DNA of 64,000 bases from Pleodorina starrii. Lineage: Eukaryota; Chlorophyta; Chlorophyceae; Chlamydomonadales; Volvocaceae. The stretch lies in the NCBI GenBank assembly GCA_030267565.1, contig BRXU01000022.1:268001-332000 (forward strand). The letters are read 5' to 3'. The notes beneath the pieces are model-generated. The model did not search any database and had not been told where the DNA came from. It was given only the letters and a program-made list of their open reading frames with translations. This document shows positions 24,201 to 35,694 of this stretch, in pieces; the stretch's first letter is position 1; each line of letters begins with the position of its first letter. The translations under genes and the position numbers were made by a program.

Positions 24201-24808
24201 ACAACAACTCGCGCGTTTCTGACTCTGGGAACAAGAATGGCACGATTTGCGGCCCGGACTTGCACCGCCTGGAGTCGTTGCTGCCCCTGGTGAACAACGC
24301 CCTGGCGACGGGCGCGCTGGGACTGTCCGCGGCGGCTGCTGCTGCGGCTGTTGGGGGTATCACCGACGACTTCTGCCGCAGCAACTCTGGCGGCAACAAC
24401 AGCGGGCGCGGCCAGTCGCCGCCGCTGCAGGAGATGCAGATTGGTGGCGGCGCCGGCTCGCCTTCCCACAGCGGCAGCTTGACGCCGCTGTCGTCCAACT
24501 CCGCTGGCGAGATGGACGGCGGCGGCCCGTTGCTCATGGGTGGTATGGCGGCAGGCTCTACCCGCTCGCCGGGGGGAGGAGCGATGGCGCCCGACGGCGC
24601 GGCGGCGGCGTTTGAGTACATGGCTGCTGCGGCGGCGGCGGGCGGCGTACTTCCGGGCGTCGCGAACCTGAGCGCGCAACCCATGGGCGGCGTGGATCAG
24701 ACGTATCTGAAGAACCTGGTGGCGCGTCTCCAGGATCAGGGGGTCAACAAGGACCAGCTGGTGTCGTCGCTGTCGCAGCTTTTGGCGCAGCTGCTGTCGG
24801 TTTCATGA
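21298..24808 (+). CDS. Plant-type tandem CCCH zinc-finger protein (RR-TZF family)
   Basis: Exons: 21298-21477, 21827-21958, 22069-22142, 22394-22406 (a 13-nt microexon) and 22787-24808, giving at least 806 aa. The order is diagnostic: LPDSFWTDEFK; a CHCH finger C-X5-H-X4-C-X3-H (CAKTYSHKWTLCPCAH); an ETARRR arginine motif; CCCH finger 1 as C-X8-C-X5-C-X3-H split across an intron (CPLVKA / KKPCPLGDNCGYAH); linker VFEHWLHPSRYKTR; finger 2 as C-X5-C-X4-C-X3-H (CSFGRNCNRSICFFAH). Plant proteins of this family bind AU-rich RNA, often in cytoplasmic granules. The 650-residue tail is low complexity with recurrent R-P/A-S-M-N/S-G and RA(V/L)S motifs and ends in a Leu/Gln helix. The usual MYxFK segment before VVPC is missing from the model: a 9-nt exon at about 21727-21735 or a 39-nt exon at about 21535-21573 could supply the link. 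Finger exons are certain; the joint between exon 1 and the CHCH exon is not. Confidence 0.85.
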
Positions 24809-27675
24809 GTGGGGTGGAGCTTCGGAGTTTCGGAGTTTCGGAGGCGGTGTTGCGCGGGTGCATGCGGTGCGGGTGCGGGTGCGGTGCGTAAGGTTGCGTG
24901 TGGCGGCGTTGTGAGCGCTGGAGCCTGGCAGCTGCTGGCTACCCTATTTGGGCTGTGATGCCAAGTCAGTGGGGAGGGGGCCCTAGTCACCTTGTTGCGA
25001 GTGACCTGGAGCTGGTGGTGCGGTTGGCGGGCTGCTGAAGGTGGCGACCCGGGAGGTGAGAGGCGTGCAATCTGCCGTCGTTTGGCGCGGGTGTTGGACC
25101 GTATATATATGGGCGGGGTGCGGCTCTAGTGCTGCGCTACTGTTTACTACTGGTTATATGTCCTCTACCTCGAATGGGCGGGCTTGCATTGGGGATGGGC
25201 CGGGCGGGCAGCATGCTCCAGTATCGGCGATATTCCATCCGGATAAAAAGGGGCTGCGGTTGTGCCCGTGTGCGCCCTCGACAACCTCTTATTAGGGTGG
25301 TGGGTTCGCTTCCGAGGTGAGACGTCCGTTCACGCGCAGCCGTCGGAGCATGCGCCTGTCGCTCCCAAGGCCATCCTGACCGGCCAAGCCTTTTTGTATG
25401 TAGGTGGTAGGTGGATTTGCACCCGCGTGCTGTGCGGCCCTCTACGTGTGTCTGCAAGCGTCTCGGAATTTATGCACCTAGAATGGGAAACAGCTATCAT
25501 TATTGGATGTTTTTTTTGTGTGCGTGTGAGATAGATATCGGTTACCGTATTTCGGCCAGCGTCTGAGACACACGACCGGCGCGTGATGCGGTGCTCATGA
25601 GGTGCCATGAGGCGACACGAGCATTAGGACGCAAGGTGGGGCTACATTGGGGCTTTGGCGCCTCCGAACCGCTATATATGATGTCAGGATGTGAAGGTGG
25701 GGGCACTCATGGAAGCGAGTTATGGTTTGGAGGGCTCTGCGGTTTGGATGGATGGATGGATGGATGGCAGGGCTTGCCGCAGCCGCAGCTGCGAGGCGTC
25801 TGAAGGTCCATTCTGCCGTACGCAAGGGCAATCGTAGCATGGTCTGAAGGCGCCATCCCCCGCGCCAGAGAGCTGCTGGCGGGCAGGTCTGCGCGCTAGC
25901 TTGGTGTGCGTCGATCAAGCACCTGTTTGACCCCAGCGCATGGAGTCCTCTAGACCCGTCGCACGCGTGCGAGGCAAGAAGAAGACGTTTCCTTCTTGGC
26001 GCGACACGGTCCACCATTGATTTCGAGCTTTGATGCGAAACTGTGACGTGGGATTGGCGCGTTTAGCCGCTTTAAGGCCTTCAGAGAAACACAAGGGCCG
26101 ACGTTGCCGATGGTGGGCTTTGGGCCGCGCACGCGCGTTGTCCATAGCGAGGAGGCGTCGGCCCAAGTCTCCGCTCAAGGCACAACGTGTCCCGTTAATT
26201 GTTGAGGCTTTCGAACAGCCTGGGTCTTTTCACTTGGGCACATCTGCTCGCGGTTTGCTAATTGCTGTGCAGGAGGGTTTTACGCTATTTGCCGCTGCTG
26301 CTGTTTTTGCACATCTTTTCGGTAAAAAAAAGGTGTTGTGCGCGCTAGGCGGCGTGAGACAACGACTCAAGGCTGTGGGTGTCGTCGCTGGGCAGCGGTT
26401 AAAAGGAATTGGTAGTTTCGTCGTCCTCGAGTAGCATGATGGGTCGGCCAGCCTTGGTTGCTGGCATATTCTTTTGCTGTTTTCCCCCCCATCATGGGAT
26501 TGGCACTCGGTGGCTTTTAAAGCCGTAATACCGTAATGATTTCTGCGAGTGGGGTCTTTCTTTATTTGCTCTGGGGGACCCTACCTGTGTGCGCTGTGGC
26601 GATATTAATCGGGGCTGCCAACGCACATCGCGGTGCGCGTAATTACTGGTTATCTGTTGACATCTGGAGGAAGGGGTGCTTTGGCGGCATGCGGTGGATT
26701 TGGCGGGGCGCATGGGTGGGAAGGTCGGTGGGCGGTCGATGCCTTTGTTTGGCGAAATAGGAATCAGGTGCGGTCTCAGCCGGGCAGGCCGGCGTCAATT
26801 CAGCGGAGCCATAATGTGGTTTTACCGTTCTCGTGTTCTGCATCGCACCCCATGATTCGCATGCTGCCCTGCTCCGCCGGGGGCAATTCCACCTTGCCTG
26901 GGATTGTTGTCGAGCTTCCCCGCAGCCGGCCTGGGTCTGGATCGCCGGACGCGCACGGACTTAGCCTATTTGCCTAGTCGGCTATGATTCTGAAGAGACT
27001 GGCCTGCCACATTCATATCCGTTCAATCTATCATCTGTTCTTGGGGAACCTCACATTCATTCATGCACGTTTTCAAACCGCCGCCTTACTGCGCGCTGCC
27101 GATCTGACGGGTTGCGCGAGTGTATTGCGCGGTTTGCTTGCTCGTCTGGGTTTGAAATTCAAGGTCGCACTTGCTTTCATGTGTGTGTGTGCGTGCCTCC
27201 TTCAGGGTTGTGTGTCCCTTAGCGCCCTTGTCGGTGTATGCGCGTGTACCTGGAAGCGCGGAAGGGGTACAAGGGTGTGAGCACATTGGGGCGCCATTTA
27301 TCTTTCCTTGGCTGACGTTGCAAGGGTGTCCGGCCGGCGCGTGGCGTTGCCTGCCTTCTAATGCGGAAGGAAGGAGGGGGTGTAAGGGTTTGTGCGGCTC
27401 GGATGCCAACTTCCGCCTTTTGTGGGATGGGTTTGAATTGCTATTTTCATCCGTGGAATGGAATAAAACAGATGCCGATTTTCTTCTGGTGCCCCGACGA
27501 GTTATTGGCTGTGTCATGAGCATGCTGGGTCTGTCTGTCTGTCTGGAGGTACCGTAGTTAGTATGTCAGTAAGTTTGTGTGGATGGGTGATGTACCGTAT
27601 TGCACAGTTGGGCAAAAAGCTTGCTCTTCGTGCCTTAAGTGCCCTGGGTGGTGTCACCGGATTGCGCCGGTCCGC

Positions 27676-27680
27676 TGTAA
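27676..27680 (+). terminator. Candidate TGTAA poly(A) signal of the TZF gene
   Basis: Plus-strand TGTAA facing the minus-strand signal at 27761-27765. TGTAA at 27381-27385 is an alternative. Using either makes the TZF 3' UTR 2.6-2.9 kb. Confidence 0.4.
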
Positions 27681-27760
27681 TATAGATACCATGATTTGTG
27701 CCCTGCATTGCAATGTGCCAATGTGGGCATTCCCCGCAGCAGCGGCTTGCAGCAGAGGGC

Positions 27761-27765
27761 TTACA
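27761..27765 (-). terminator. Candidate TGTAA poly(A) signal of TMEM230
   Basis: TTACA on the plus strand reads TGTAA on the minus strand, about 800 nt after the TMEM230 stop and about 80 bp from the opposing TZF signal. Confidence 0.45.
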
Positions 27766-28563
27766 TTCCCAAACGAGCCGAGTTGCGCCCCAACCCCATT
27801 GGACATTACCGGTCGACGCCATCTCGGGCGTGAAGTAGGGTGATTGGCACGCCACGATCTCCTCGCACACAGGCCCCGTGTTAACGTGCACCACGAGTGT
27901 GCCCAATAGGTTTCCCCGCCGCCGTGAGACGCGGGCATTCATTCATACATAACGCTGCCATACACTCTTGCATTAGACCGGTCCTCGACCACGTACTGCA
28001 TGAACCCAAGTGCGCGTGTGTCTCTACCTTGACCCGCTGCCGACTGATGCCCGATGCACCCGTGTCCGCCGGGCAACCCTAAAACCCCAAAAACACATCG
28101 GGGGTCCTCTTCTCAGCTCCCCACCCACCCACCCACTGGCCCGGCCCCCAGAACTGCGCCCCACGCCATCCCCATCCGCGCACACCCTGTGACCGCTGCT
28201 GGAACTGCTCAAGTCAGATACAACTGCGTCAATCGAAGCCGCCCAAACGTATGCATTGTGCTGCTGCCGACACCGTCTGCGCGTCCCGTGTCACGAGTGC
28301 CCTCCGCCCGCCTGTGGGAGGCCCGGTTGGGGGAAGACGCAGGTACAGACAGCATATGGCAATAAAAGCCACACCCTGGGGGGCGCAACGGTGTTCCACA
28401 GGGTCAGCAGGTCGATCGCCTCACCGCTACTTCTGGCCGGCAGGCCCGGTCCGGCAGGGTTGCACCACCCGGGTACGTCCCGTCGCCTTAACAACCCCTG
28501 ACAAAAGAACCGCAGCAGGCGCCCGCGTGGGCTGCTTTGCAGAAGCGGGGGCTGGCGAGCGCT

Positions 28564-29428
28564 TTAAAAGTCGGGGATCTGGTTCAGCGAGTAGCCCGAG
28601 GTGCCCCGCCAAGCCAGGTAGGCCACGCGCGTGTGGTAAGCGCCGGGGAGGAAGGTGATGCTGCCCAGGATGATGAGCGGGAGGCCTGACGAGTGGGGGG
28701 AAGGGGGGGCAAGCGGGGAGCGGGGGTGCAATGAGCGGGATGGGATGGGTTGTATCTTGATCGCCGCTCTGGGGCTGTCATGAAGTCAGGCAAGGCAAGG
28801 TCGCCGTCAGCCGAAATGGGTGAGTGGCGTCGCGCATTGGGACAGACACCCACTGCGCTGCCTCTGAATGCCTGCTGCTGTGGGTGACTGGACTTGGTGC
28901 GCCGACCCAGATCCGAAGTATCGCGGGGCAGTGAGGTCCGGTCCCTTCCTCGCCGGAGCGGCACATCTCCTCCCTTCCGACGCGGCAATCCCCAGCTCTA
29001 CCCCTCCGACGCGTTATAGGGCCAAGGCAAGAGCGGTTAGAGTTTGCCAAGGAGAGATAATCTAGGAAAGGCGCATGGGTGGTATGAAAGATAGCCGGTG
29101 CCATGTTTGTTGTCGTGACTCGCGTCGCGTTCGGAAGGGGGCTTCTCGTCCCGCCCGCAAGGCAGCTTCTGCCCAGACCGCAAGGCCGTACACTCACCAC
29201 CTGATTGCTCCGTCCCCGAGAGGTAAAGACCAAGGCCGATGGCTAGCAAGATAGTCCCAAAGATCAACAAACCGATAGCGAGGGCCACCTGCAGCAAGCT
29301 GACGTGTTCGGACAGCCGTTGCCGGAGCGAAACCAGAGGCCACAACTTGCCTTTTTCCAAGGTCTACTAGCAATTTCATTTCCAAAATTGAAATCTGTGT
29401 CCGTGAAAGGGTCGAGGCGAAGGCTCAT
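28564..29428 (-). CDS. TMEM230-type small membrane protein
   Basis: Three exons on the minus strand: 29428-29351 (26 codons from ATG, ending RPWKK), 29288-29198 and 28685-28564 (TAA 28566-28564). They join in phase to give 96 aa. Two hydrophobic segments are clear: VALAIGLLIFGTILLAIGLG and GLPLIILGSITFLPG. The hairpin is followed by the family signature FLPGAYHTRVAYLAWRG and by GYSLNQIPDF at the C-terminus. This matches the TMEM230/TMEM134 (DUF872) family, small two-pass proteins of endomembrane vesicles in animals; the algal role is unknown. Intron 1 is 62 nt with a perfect GC donor (AAG/GCAAGT). The start is supported by the basic-aromatic stretch just before membrane segment 1. The gene is divergent from the phosphatase at 29884. 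Confidence 0.88.
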
Positions 29429-29883
29429 TTCCTTGCGAAAGCTGACTCCACCACCGCAGCTGCGTTTCCCCGTAGGAACGCCTACTACGTTTTTACACAG
29501 GGCTAATGTGCACTTCTGAATAAATCAGTTTTCAGGTAAACGCCGAATCGCATGAGAACTTCCAACGCCTATCTCGAGGCCAGAACTGTGGGTCTTTTCG
29601 AAAGGCAGAGTAAGTGGAAAAACGCTTAATATATCGCGATGTTTTAGATCCGTGTGAATCTGGCTGTAGCACTATGATCATTTACTGAAGTGAGCAACTG
29701 GCGAATGGCGGAATGGGTCGTTGAGCGTCGTACTAGACCACAACCGATTGGCAGCCTAAGAATACTGACTTGCTGAGCAGCTTGCCTCAAGCCTCACCAA
29801 CCATTTGACACAGCCGTCTAATGGATAATCATTAGCTTCACCGTGAAGCTACTAGGAGCTGGGGCTTTATCCATCAGGAAGGG
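29429..29883. promoter_or_regulatory. Divergent promoter region TMEM230 / ApaH-like phosphatase
   Basis: 455 bp between two start codons on opposite strands. It is AT-richer than the flanking exons and contains TTAATATATCG near 29626, the only TATA-like stretch seen. Start sites for transcription cannot be placed from sequence. Confidence 0.55.
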
Positions 29884-31948
29884 ATGCGCCTTTGGCACAG
29901 CAGGTGCATTGGTTTGGCTGCAATTGCATTAGCCATAACGCTGATGAGACGCCTAGCTCAGCTGCGACGGGGAGCTGCACCTGTCACGCGTTCTGCGCTG
30001 GTAACGCCGTACCGTTGTCCAGCTCCCCCGGCCCTGCATAGCCGGATAGAGAAAGTCAAGCCCGGCCGCCTAATAATTGTTGGTAAGGGGGGTCTTAACA
30101 AAAGCAAGGGCGAGCACTGGCGCCAGCCCGAGGGATCATTCCTACCCGGGGGCGTCGCTAGCCCCGGAAGCCCCTCATCTATCACGTATGGAAACCCGTC
30201 CCCAAATCCCCCTGACTCAGGTGACCTCCACGGCACTCTCGAACTCTTCCAGCTTTTGGAAAAGCTGCGGTACGACTCGGCACTCGATAACCTTCTCCTG
30301 GCGGGCGACCTCGTAAACAAGGGCCCCGCGTCACTTGCCGTACTGGACGCCGTCCCTAAGCTCGGCTGCTGGGCCGTACGCGGCAATCATGATGACGCCG
30401 TACTGGCGGCCTGGCTGCAGTTTCGGAGCGGCCAGGCGCTCAACCCGAAATTTGAGTGGGCCCGCGGAATGACGGACGAGCAGGTAATACAAGCTGCTCT
30501 AACTGACAACATCGCCGATAATGAACCATCTCCCTTCCCCAAGTAACCATGCATGCGCCCGTTTGACCTGGTCAGGCTGCCGTACTGCTGGGGCTACCCT
30601 TCACGGTTTCCGTGCCCGAGTACGGCATCGCCGTCGTACATGCAGGTGCGCGAGCGAGAGTGCAGCTGCGCTGGCGAGGGAAGGGGCTCCCGGTGTTGCC
30701 AGCCGTACGATCTGATCTGATCCGATCTGATCTAGTTTCCTTTTGACGGTGTGTGGCAGATCAGGCTCGAACTGATAACCGTACTGTCACGCTTTCCGTC
30801 CGTGCGGATATCGTCCGCCTGTTGGGCCAGCGGTTCGCCCCTCAAGGACCCCTCCCGCCCTTCCTGGGCTGACAGGCCAGCCCCGTCCAGTGCTTTCCGC
30901 CCCAGCACCCCGTTTTCTTCTGTATTACCCTTTACCCCGCACCCTGCACCCCGCACTCCGGCTCCGTTGGTGCGTCCCACCAGCCCCTGTTCTGTTCGCG
31001 AACCTCCCCGCGGCACCCGCACACACCCCGACCCCTGGCGCTCGCCTGCAATACGCTCCCCGCGGGCTGCTGCTGCTGCTGCTGCTGCTGCTGGCCTGCT
31101 GCTGCTGCCACCTCGCCTCGCTTGCAGGCTTCGTGCCTGGGGTGCCCATCGAGCAGCAGGACATGTGGGCCATGTACGAAATGCGAAACGTGGTGCCCCT
31201 GGACGCGGGCCAGGGCCAGGACGCGGGCAAAGGACAGGGCCAGGACGCGGGCCAGGGCCAGGGCCGAAGCCAAGGAGGTGACGGACCTGCCCTCAGGTGC
31301 GCCGCCTGGGGCAGTAACGCCTGTCTGCGTGCGTGCGTATGGGGCCCCGCAGGTCGCTGCTGACCCGCGCTCCCGCGGTTCGCTCGTCCATGCCTAGTCC
31401 GCCGGCGTCCGGTGCACGGCGGGCCAGCGCCCCAGACCGCCGCTCCCGACGTCCGCGGGCCAAAAGAACCCCGCCGTTACAAAAGGACCCCCCCAACACA
31501 CGCACACAGACGCACGCACGCCGGTGCCCGCCCGTCCGCCCGCAGGTACCACCCGGTGGAGAAGGCCAAAGACGGGGGCGAGGCCTGGGGGGCGCTGTGG
31601 CGCGGCCCCCCGCACGTCTTCTTCGGCCACGACGCCCGCCGGCGGCTGCAGCTGCACCCGCACGCCACCGGTCTGGACACGGGCTGCGTGTACGGCGGGT
31701 CGCTGACGGCGGCGGTGATGCCGCCGCTGGCGGAGCTCCGGGTGCGCAGTCCGGGTTTCGTGTCCAAGATGGCTTCGGGGGAGGCGCTGCTGCGAGAGGA
31801 CCTCCTGGCGCAGATCGTGTCGGTTGAGGCGGCGGAGGTGTACTCGCCGCCAACGGGGAGCACGGCGGCGGCGGCGGCGGCGGCAACGACGGCGGTGGCG
31901 GCAGCGGTGGAGGCGCCGGGGGAGCCGGTGGGGGTTAGGGTTGAATGA
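29884..31948 (+). CDS. ApaH-like PPP-family phosphatase (ALPH)
   Basis: Exons: 29884-30082, 30221-30483, 30576-30645, 31128-31296, 31546-31948 (TGA 31946-31948), totalling 367 aa in frame. All metal-site motifs of the PPP/ApaH metallophosphatases are present: GDLHG (formed across intron 1), GDLVNKGP, GNHDD, the VVHAG histidine, and FGHDARR followed by TGLDTGCVYGG. Family members hydrolyse diadenosine polyphosphates, remove mRNA caps or act on polyphosphate; the substrate here cannot be told. The N-terminus has a hydrophobic stretch (CIGLAAIALAITLM) with basic residues after it, suggesting a membrane anchor or organelle targeting. Exon 4 carries a GQGQDAG repeat insertion. Intron 1 (138 nt) is a multiple of three without stops. 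Intron 3 holds GATCT and CTG runs. The start is the first ATG of the frame; shorter starts are possible. Confidence 0.88.
30708..30733 (+). repeat. GATCT short tandem repeat in ALPH intron 3
   Basis: GATCTGATCTGATCCGATCT-type run shortly after the intron 3 donor region. Likely a microsatellite. Confidence 0.7.
31066..31094 (+). repeat. GCT/CTG trinucleotide run before ALPH exon 4
   Basis: About nine CTG units, then a second short CTG run to 31108, ending 20-60 nt before the exon 4 acceptor. It may act as the pyrimidine-rich splice tract. Confidence 0.7.
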
Positions 31949-33819
31949 TGGGCGAGATCAGGTGGTACACTGGCCAAGAGGCACAAACGAACGGAGTATG
32001 AAGAACTTGGATTTGCGTGGCGGCGGTGGTGGTGGCGGTGGTGGGGGTGGGGGAGCTGGTGGCGGCGGTGCGGGTTGGGGGCTGAGTTGGGAGTGGGAGT
32101 TGGGACCGGAGAGCATGACCCGCGATGAGTGTCTCCGACCCGCCAGCTTGGGGACCGGGGTGCATGTTGCGGGGCTTGCGTGCGGAGAGTCGGGAAGGAC
32201 CGCGGATGGGATGAGCCTTGCGGTCCTCGCGTGGGTCTTAGAAGGCGGGTGGTGATGTGGGTCCTCTGGAGCGACTGCCATCGTGGCTCGGGCCAACGTG
32301 GGTGTTACCCCCCCCCTCCCCGATGAGTGCTGCTGCGGGAGACTCGAGCCGCATGATGAGTGCCTCCCACCCGCCAGCTTGGTCTTCTCAGGCGCCCTCG
32401 TTAGGGCTCTCACCTGGCCACCGACGTGCCCGCAATCGTGAAGCGTGTCGACTGGCGAGCACCCGGCTTTTGCTTGTGCGATCAGTGAGCTGTGAAGCGT
32501 CTATCTGCATGACTCGCTGCTCACCCCATTGCCAGTCATCACCGGTGGCTCGGCCAGTGATAAGTACTACCGTGCGACGTACAAAAAACTCATTGCTGGC
32601 TCCGGCGCGGGTGTTTCCATGCTTGGTTGCGCAAGAGAGTACACTCCTACATCTCGTCGCCTTTTTTGCAGTAAAAGGCGCATTGAGCGCTCTCCTCAGG
32701 GCTGCTCTTGCGGCTGAAAGCCAGTAGCCGAAAGCTGGGCACCAAGCCTGTGCTCCTGTTACAACCTAGACGCCCTAATCGTCCTCTTCACTATTTATCT
32801 TTCTGCCCACACACGCACACACACGCGATCAGTCCAAGCGGCGCAGAGCATTGGCAGAGGCGCAAGAGCAGGAGCGTCGCAGGCGCACGGCATACACAGG
32901 GAGCCGTATCACCCCGAAAGAAACGTCTGCACGGCAGTACGGACAGGACTTGGCATCGGGCTTTAAGTCTAAGCAACCCATCCCTGTCCGCATCACTGGG
33001 GCGCGCTTGCTGCACTGGGCAGGCGCCAGGGTACCCCAGGGCCCAGGCACACTACGAATCGGAAGCCGCAGTAGCAGGCCCCCTTGCATTCGCCCGAGAG
33101 CTCCCGATAAACTGCCCATCCATCTGAACAGCAAACCCAAGGAAAAACAACTGACAAGGTGCTAATACTGTAGTAACGCCTGAATCAACAACGCATCACT
33201 CACTCGCTGAAAAGTCCGGCGCTAGGTATTGAGTGCTCAATCGGACGCCCTGTCAGCTGGTCAGTTGGTCAGTTGCCGTTACGCAACCTTACGGCTGCCT
33301 GCCGCACGTCGAGCTCGCGCACACCGCCGGCTATCCCGCCCTCCACCTGCTAAGAGGAAGGCGTCCTACCACCGTGCCTGGGCGCCATGTCCAATTGCCG
33401 CCCCCAATCTTTCAGCGCCACTTGGGGGGCCGTCCTATCAGTCGTCCACACGCTTCACAGCGCATCAAGACGCAACCGGATATCACTGGTCCGGTCTGGT
33501 CTGGTCTGATCTGGTCTGGTCTGTGCACAACTACCTCAACCGCCCAGAGAGTCCCTCTCCCTGGTCCCGCAACCCCAGTCACGATGCCAATCCCAACAGC
33601 CAACACATTCGCACCCATCTATCGCCGTCCTCCCTCCTTCCCTTGCCTGTTGCCTCCCTCACTCAGTCCCACAATCGACTCACAACGCCATCTGACCCAA
33701 GACAAGGGGCCCCCACCGCCCACTCGCACCATGGAGAGTTCCCGCAGCCCAAACAAACACCCATCCCTAGCCCGCCCTCCATCCAACCGTGCTCCGCCCC
33801 CCCCCACACACACGGCCTT
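31949..33819. other. Convergent spacer between ALPH (+) and kinase-like gene 1 (-)
   Basis: No supported exon. It begins with Gly-codon-like GGT/GGC runs (32015-32080). It contains a minus-strand TGTAA at 32763-32759, about 1.06 kb past the kinase-like gene 1 stop. It ends in the outer part of the left inverted-repeat arm, with a CCAGACC-type array at 33487-33523. Confidence 0.55.
32759..32763 (-). terminator. Candidate TGTAA poly(A) signal of kinase-like gene 1
   Basis: TTACA on plus. It lies outside the inverted-repeat arm, so the two paralogues would use unrelated poly(A) sites. Motif only. Confidence 0.35.
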
Positions 33820-35694
33820 TCACAGCAGGCGGTGCCGGTGCAGCTGCTGCAGCACATCCGCCGCTGAGGGCCGCTCGCCCGCCTCAGCAGCGGTGCAGCG
33901 CGCCATCAGGTCGCGCAGCGGCCCAACACGCGCCAGGAACGCAGCCTTGACGGCCCCAAACGCCTCCCCGCGCCCCAGCTGGTTGCCGCACACGTCCAGG
34001 CAGATGGCCAGCGCCTCCCTCATGCTTGCGCCGCCCGCGTAGACGTCGCTGAACGAGTCACTCCACGCCTCCGCCTCCCCCAGCTGCTGCTCCGGCGCGG
34101 CAGTGTACTCCGTGTGCTTCGAGACACCCGGCAGCTTCTCGCCCAGGCGGCAGCGTCGTACGGCCTCAGCGTCGATGAACCGAAAGTCGGCCACATCGGT
34201 GTCGTACACCATGTTCTCCAGCTTCAGGTCTGAGGGCCGAGGGCGGACGGATGGCGGAAAGGGAGGGAGGGGCGAGTCAGTACAGCGACAGTTTGCAGGG
34301 CGACGTAGGAGCACACAAGGGCGGGCGCACAATCCACTCGCCACCATTCACTGCGCGCCCCGCTCCATCCCCCCCTGCCCCTCCCTCCGGCCACCAGGCC
34401 TCACTCACCGTTAATGAGGAATCCCAGCTCGTGCATCCGCCCCATCATGCCGTACATGCTGAGCGCCATTCCGTTGACCTCCCGAGCCAGACCCTCCCCG
34501 ATGAGCTCCACGGCAGCCGGCGCCAGCAGCGGCGTGGCAGCCGACCCGCGGGTCATCACCGGCCGCACCTCCTTGCCCGCAACGTCCCGGATCAGCTGCG
34601 TCGCTCGGTTGCACAAGTACTCCGCCGCGTTGCCGGCGCCGAAGTACTTGAAGCCAACGACGAGCTGGCGGTCGTGGCCCAGGTCTTGAGGACCGCCCCG
34701 CAGCGGGCACTCCTGCACGGCCATGAGCTGGGGCTGTGCGTAGATCTCGTGGGCGACTGGAACCGAAGCGCCGCCGTTGACCGCTGCCGCCGCCGCCGCA
34801 ACGTAGCGCGCGTTGGCCTGGGCGACCGCCACTGCCGTGAGGGCCTCGTGGCACGCCTCCTCCTCCAATAGCACCTCGGCGACCTCACCGCTGCCTGTGT
34901 GGAAGCTGTCGCCCTCCTGCTCGAGCCGGGCCGCCACCTCAGGGCTGTGGAAGGGCACCACCTTCAGCACCAGAGCCTCTTGCTGCCGCCCCTCGGCGTC
35001 GCAGCTGCTTCGGCAAATGCCAGAAGAGCCGCCAAGCGTAGCACGCCAGACCGACGTGTTGGTATCCTCCGAGGGCGCGTGGAGGCGCTTGGCGCCAGAG
35101 GGCGGTGGGCTGTATGGGTTCAGCACCGGAAGGACGGCCGTGGATGCCGAACTGCGGAGGGCCGCAACAACGATGTCAACGTCGCTATCGGTGCTGTCGG
35201 TGCTGTCGACGGTGGTGGTGGTTGTGCTGTCGGAAAAGGTGGTGGAGGTGGTGGGGGCAGAGCAATGGGGGCTTCCTCCGCAGGAACTGCTGGCCGCACT
35301 GCTGCTGCCGTCGTCGCGCGGTGGCAGGAGTTGAGTGAAGGTGTCGGCGAACTCAGCGGCACCGTCAGCGTACGACAGGACAGTTGCGTCACCGCCCTGG
35401 GGCCCAGCCGCCGAGATGCGCATCATGTTCGCGAGCATCTCCAGCGACTGGCGCATCCAGTGGGCTTGCTTGGCGAGCAGGTCCGCAGACGATGACTGCT
35501 CCGGGTTGAAGGCATCGGCAACGCTGGTGGCGGCCTCAGCGATGGCGGTGTAGTTGGCGGAGGTGTCCAGGTCGCTGGTCAGCAGGCTGCGCGTCCCCAT
35601 GAACCCCGCGAGCATCCGCAGCATGCTGTTCAGGAGGCCAGCCTGCTGCCAGAGCAGCGCCGCCTGGTCCAGCTCACATCTGCGCAGCACAGGA
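33481..35694 (-). repeat. Left arm of 2.2-kb inverted duplication
   Basis: The reverse complement matches 37185-39363 almost base for base over exon 3, intron 3, exon 4 and the 3' flank. Homology stops abruptly at the intron 2 acceptor (TCCTGTGCTGCGCAG) on one side and just past the CCAGACC array on the other. The arms are separated by 1.49 kb. Confidence 0.92.

Larger units (their letters stand above)
24809..28563. other. Long convergent spacer between TZF (+) and TMEM230 (-)
   Basis: No supported exon in 3.75 kb. No TGTAA is seen on the plus strand until 27381 and 27676, so the TZF 3' UTR may exceed 2.5 kb. A GGAT microsatellite lies near 25744-25767 and several TAC(C/G)GTA heptamers are scattered. 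An open frame of 134 codons at 26030-26434 has no recognisable domain. Confidence 0.55.

Noticed and set aside
23738..24679. 313-codon open frame on the minus strand
   Set aside because: Mirror of the GC-biased TZF coding exon; composed of Arg/Ala/His runs without domains.
26030..26434. 134-codon plus-strand open frame in the convergent spacer
   Set aside because: Basic, compositionally random, no conserved motif; likely chance within a long 3' UTR.
28078..28095. CCCTAAAACCCCAAAAAC as a third telomere-like tract
   Set aside because: Little more than one unit, too short to separate from chance.
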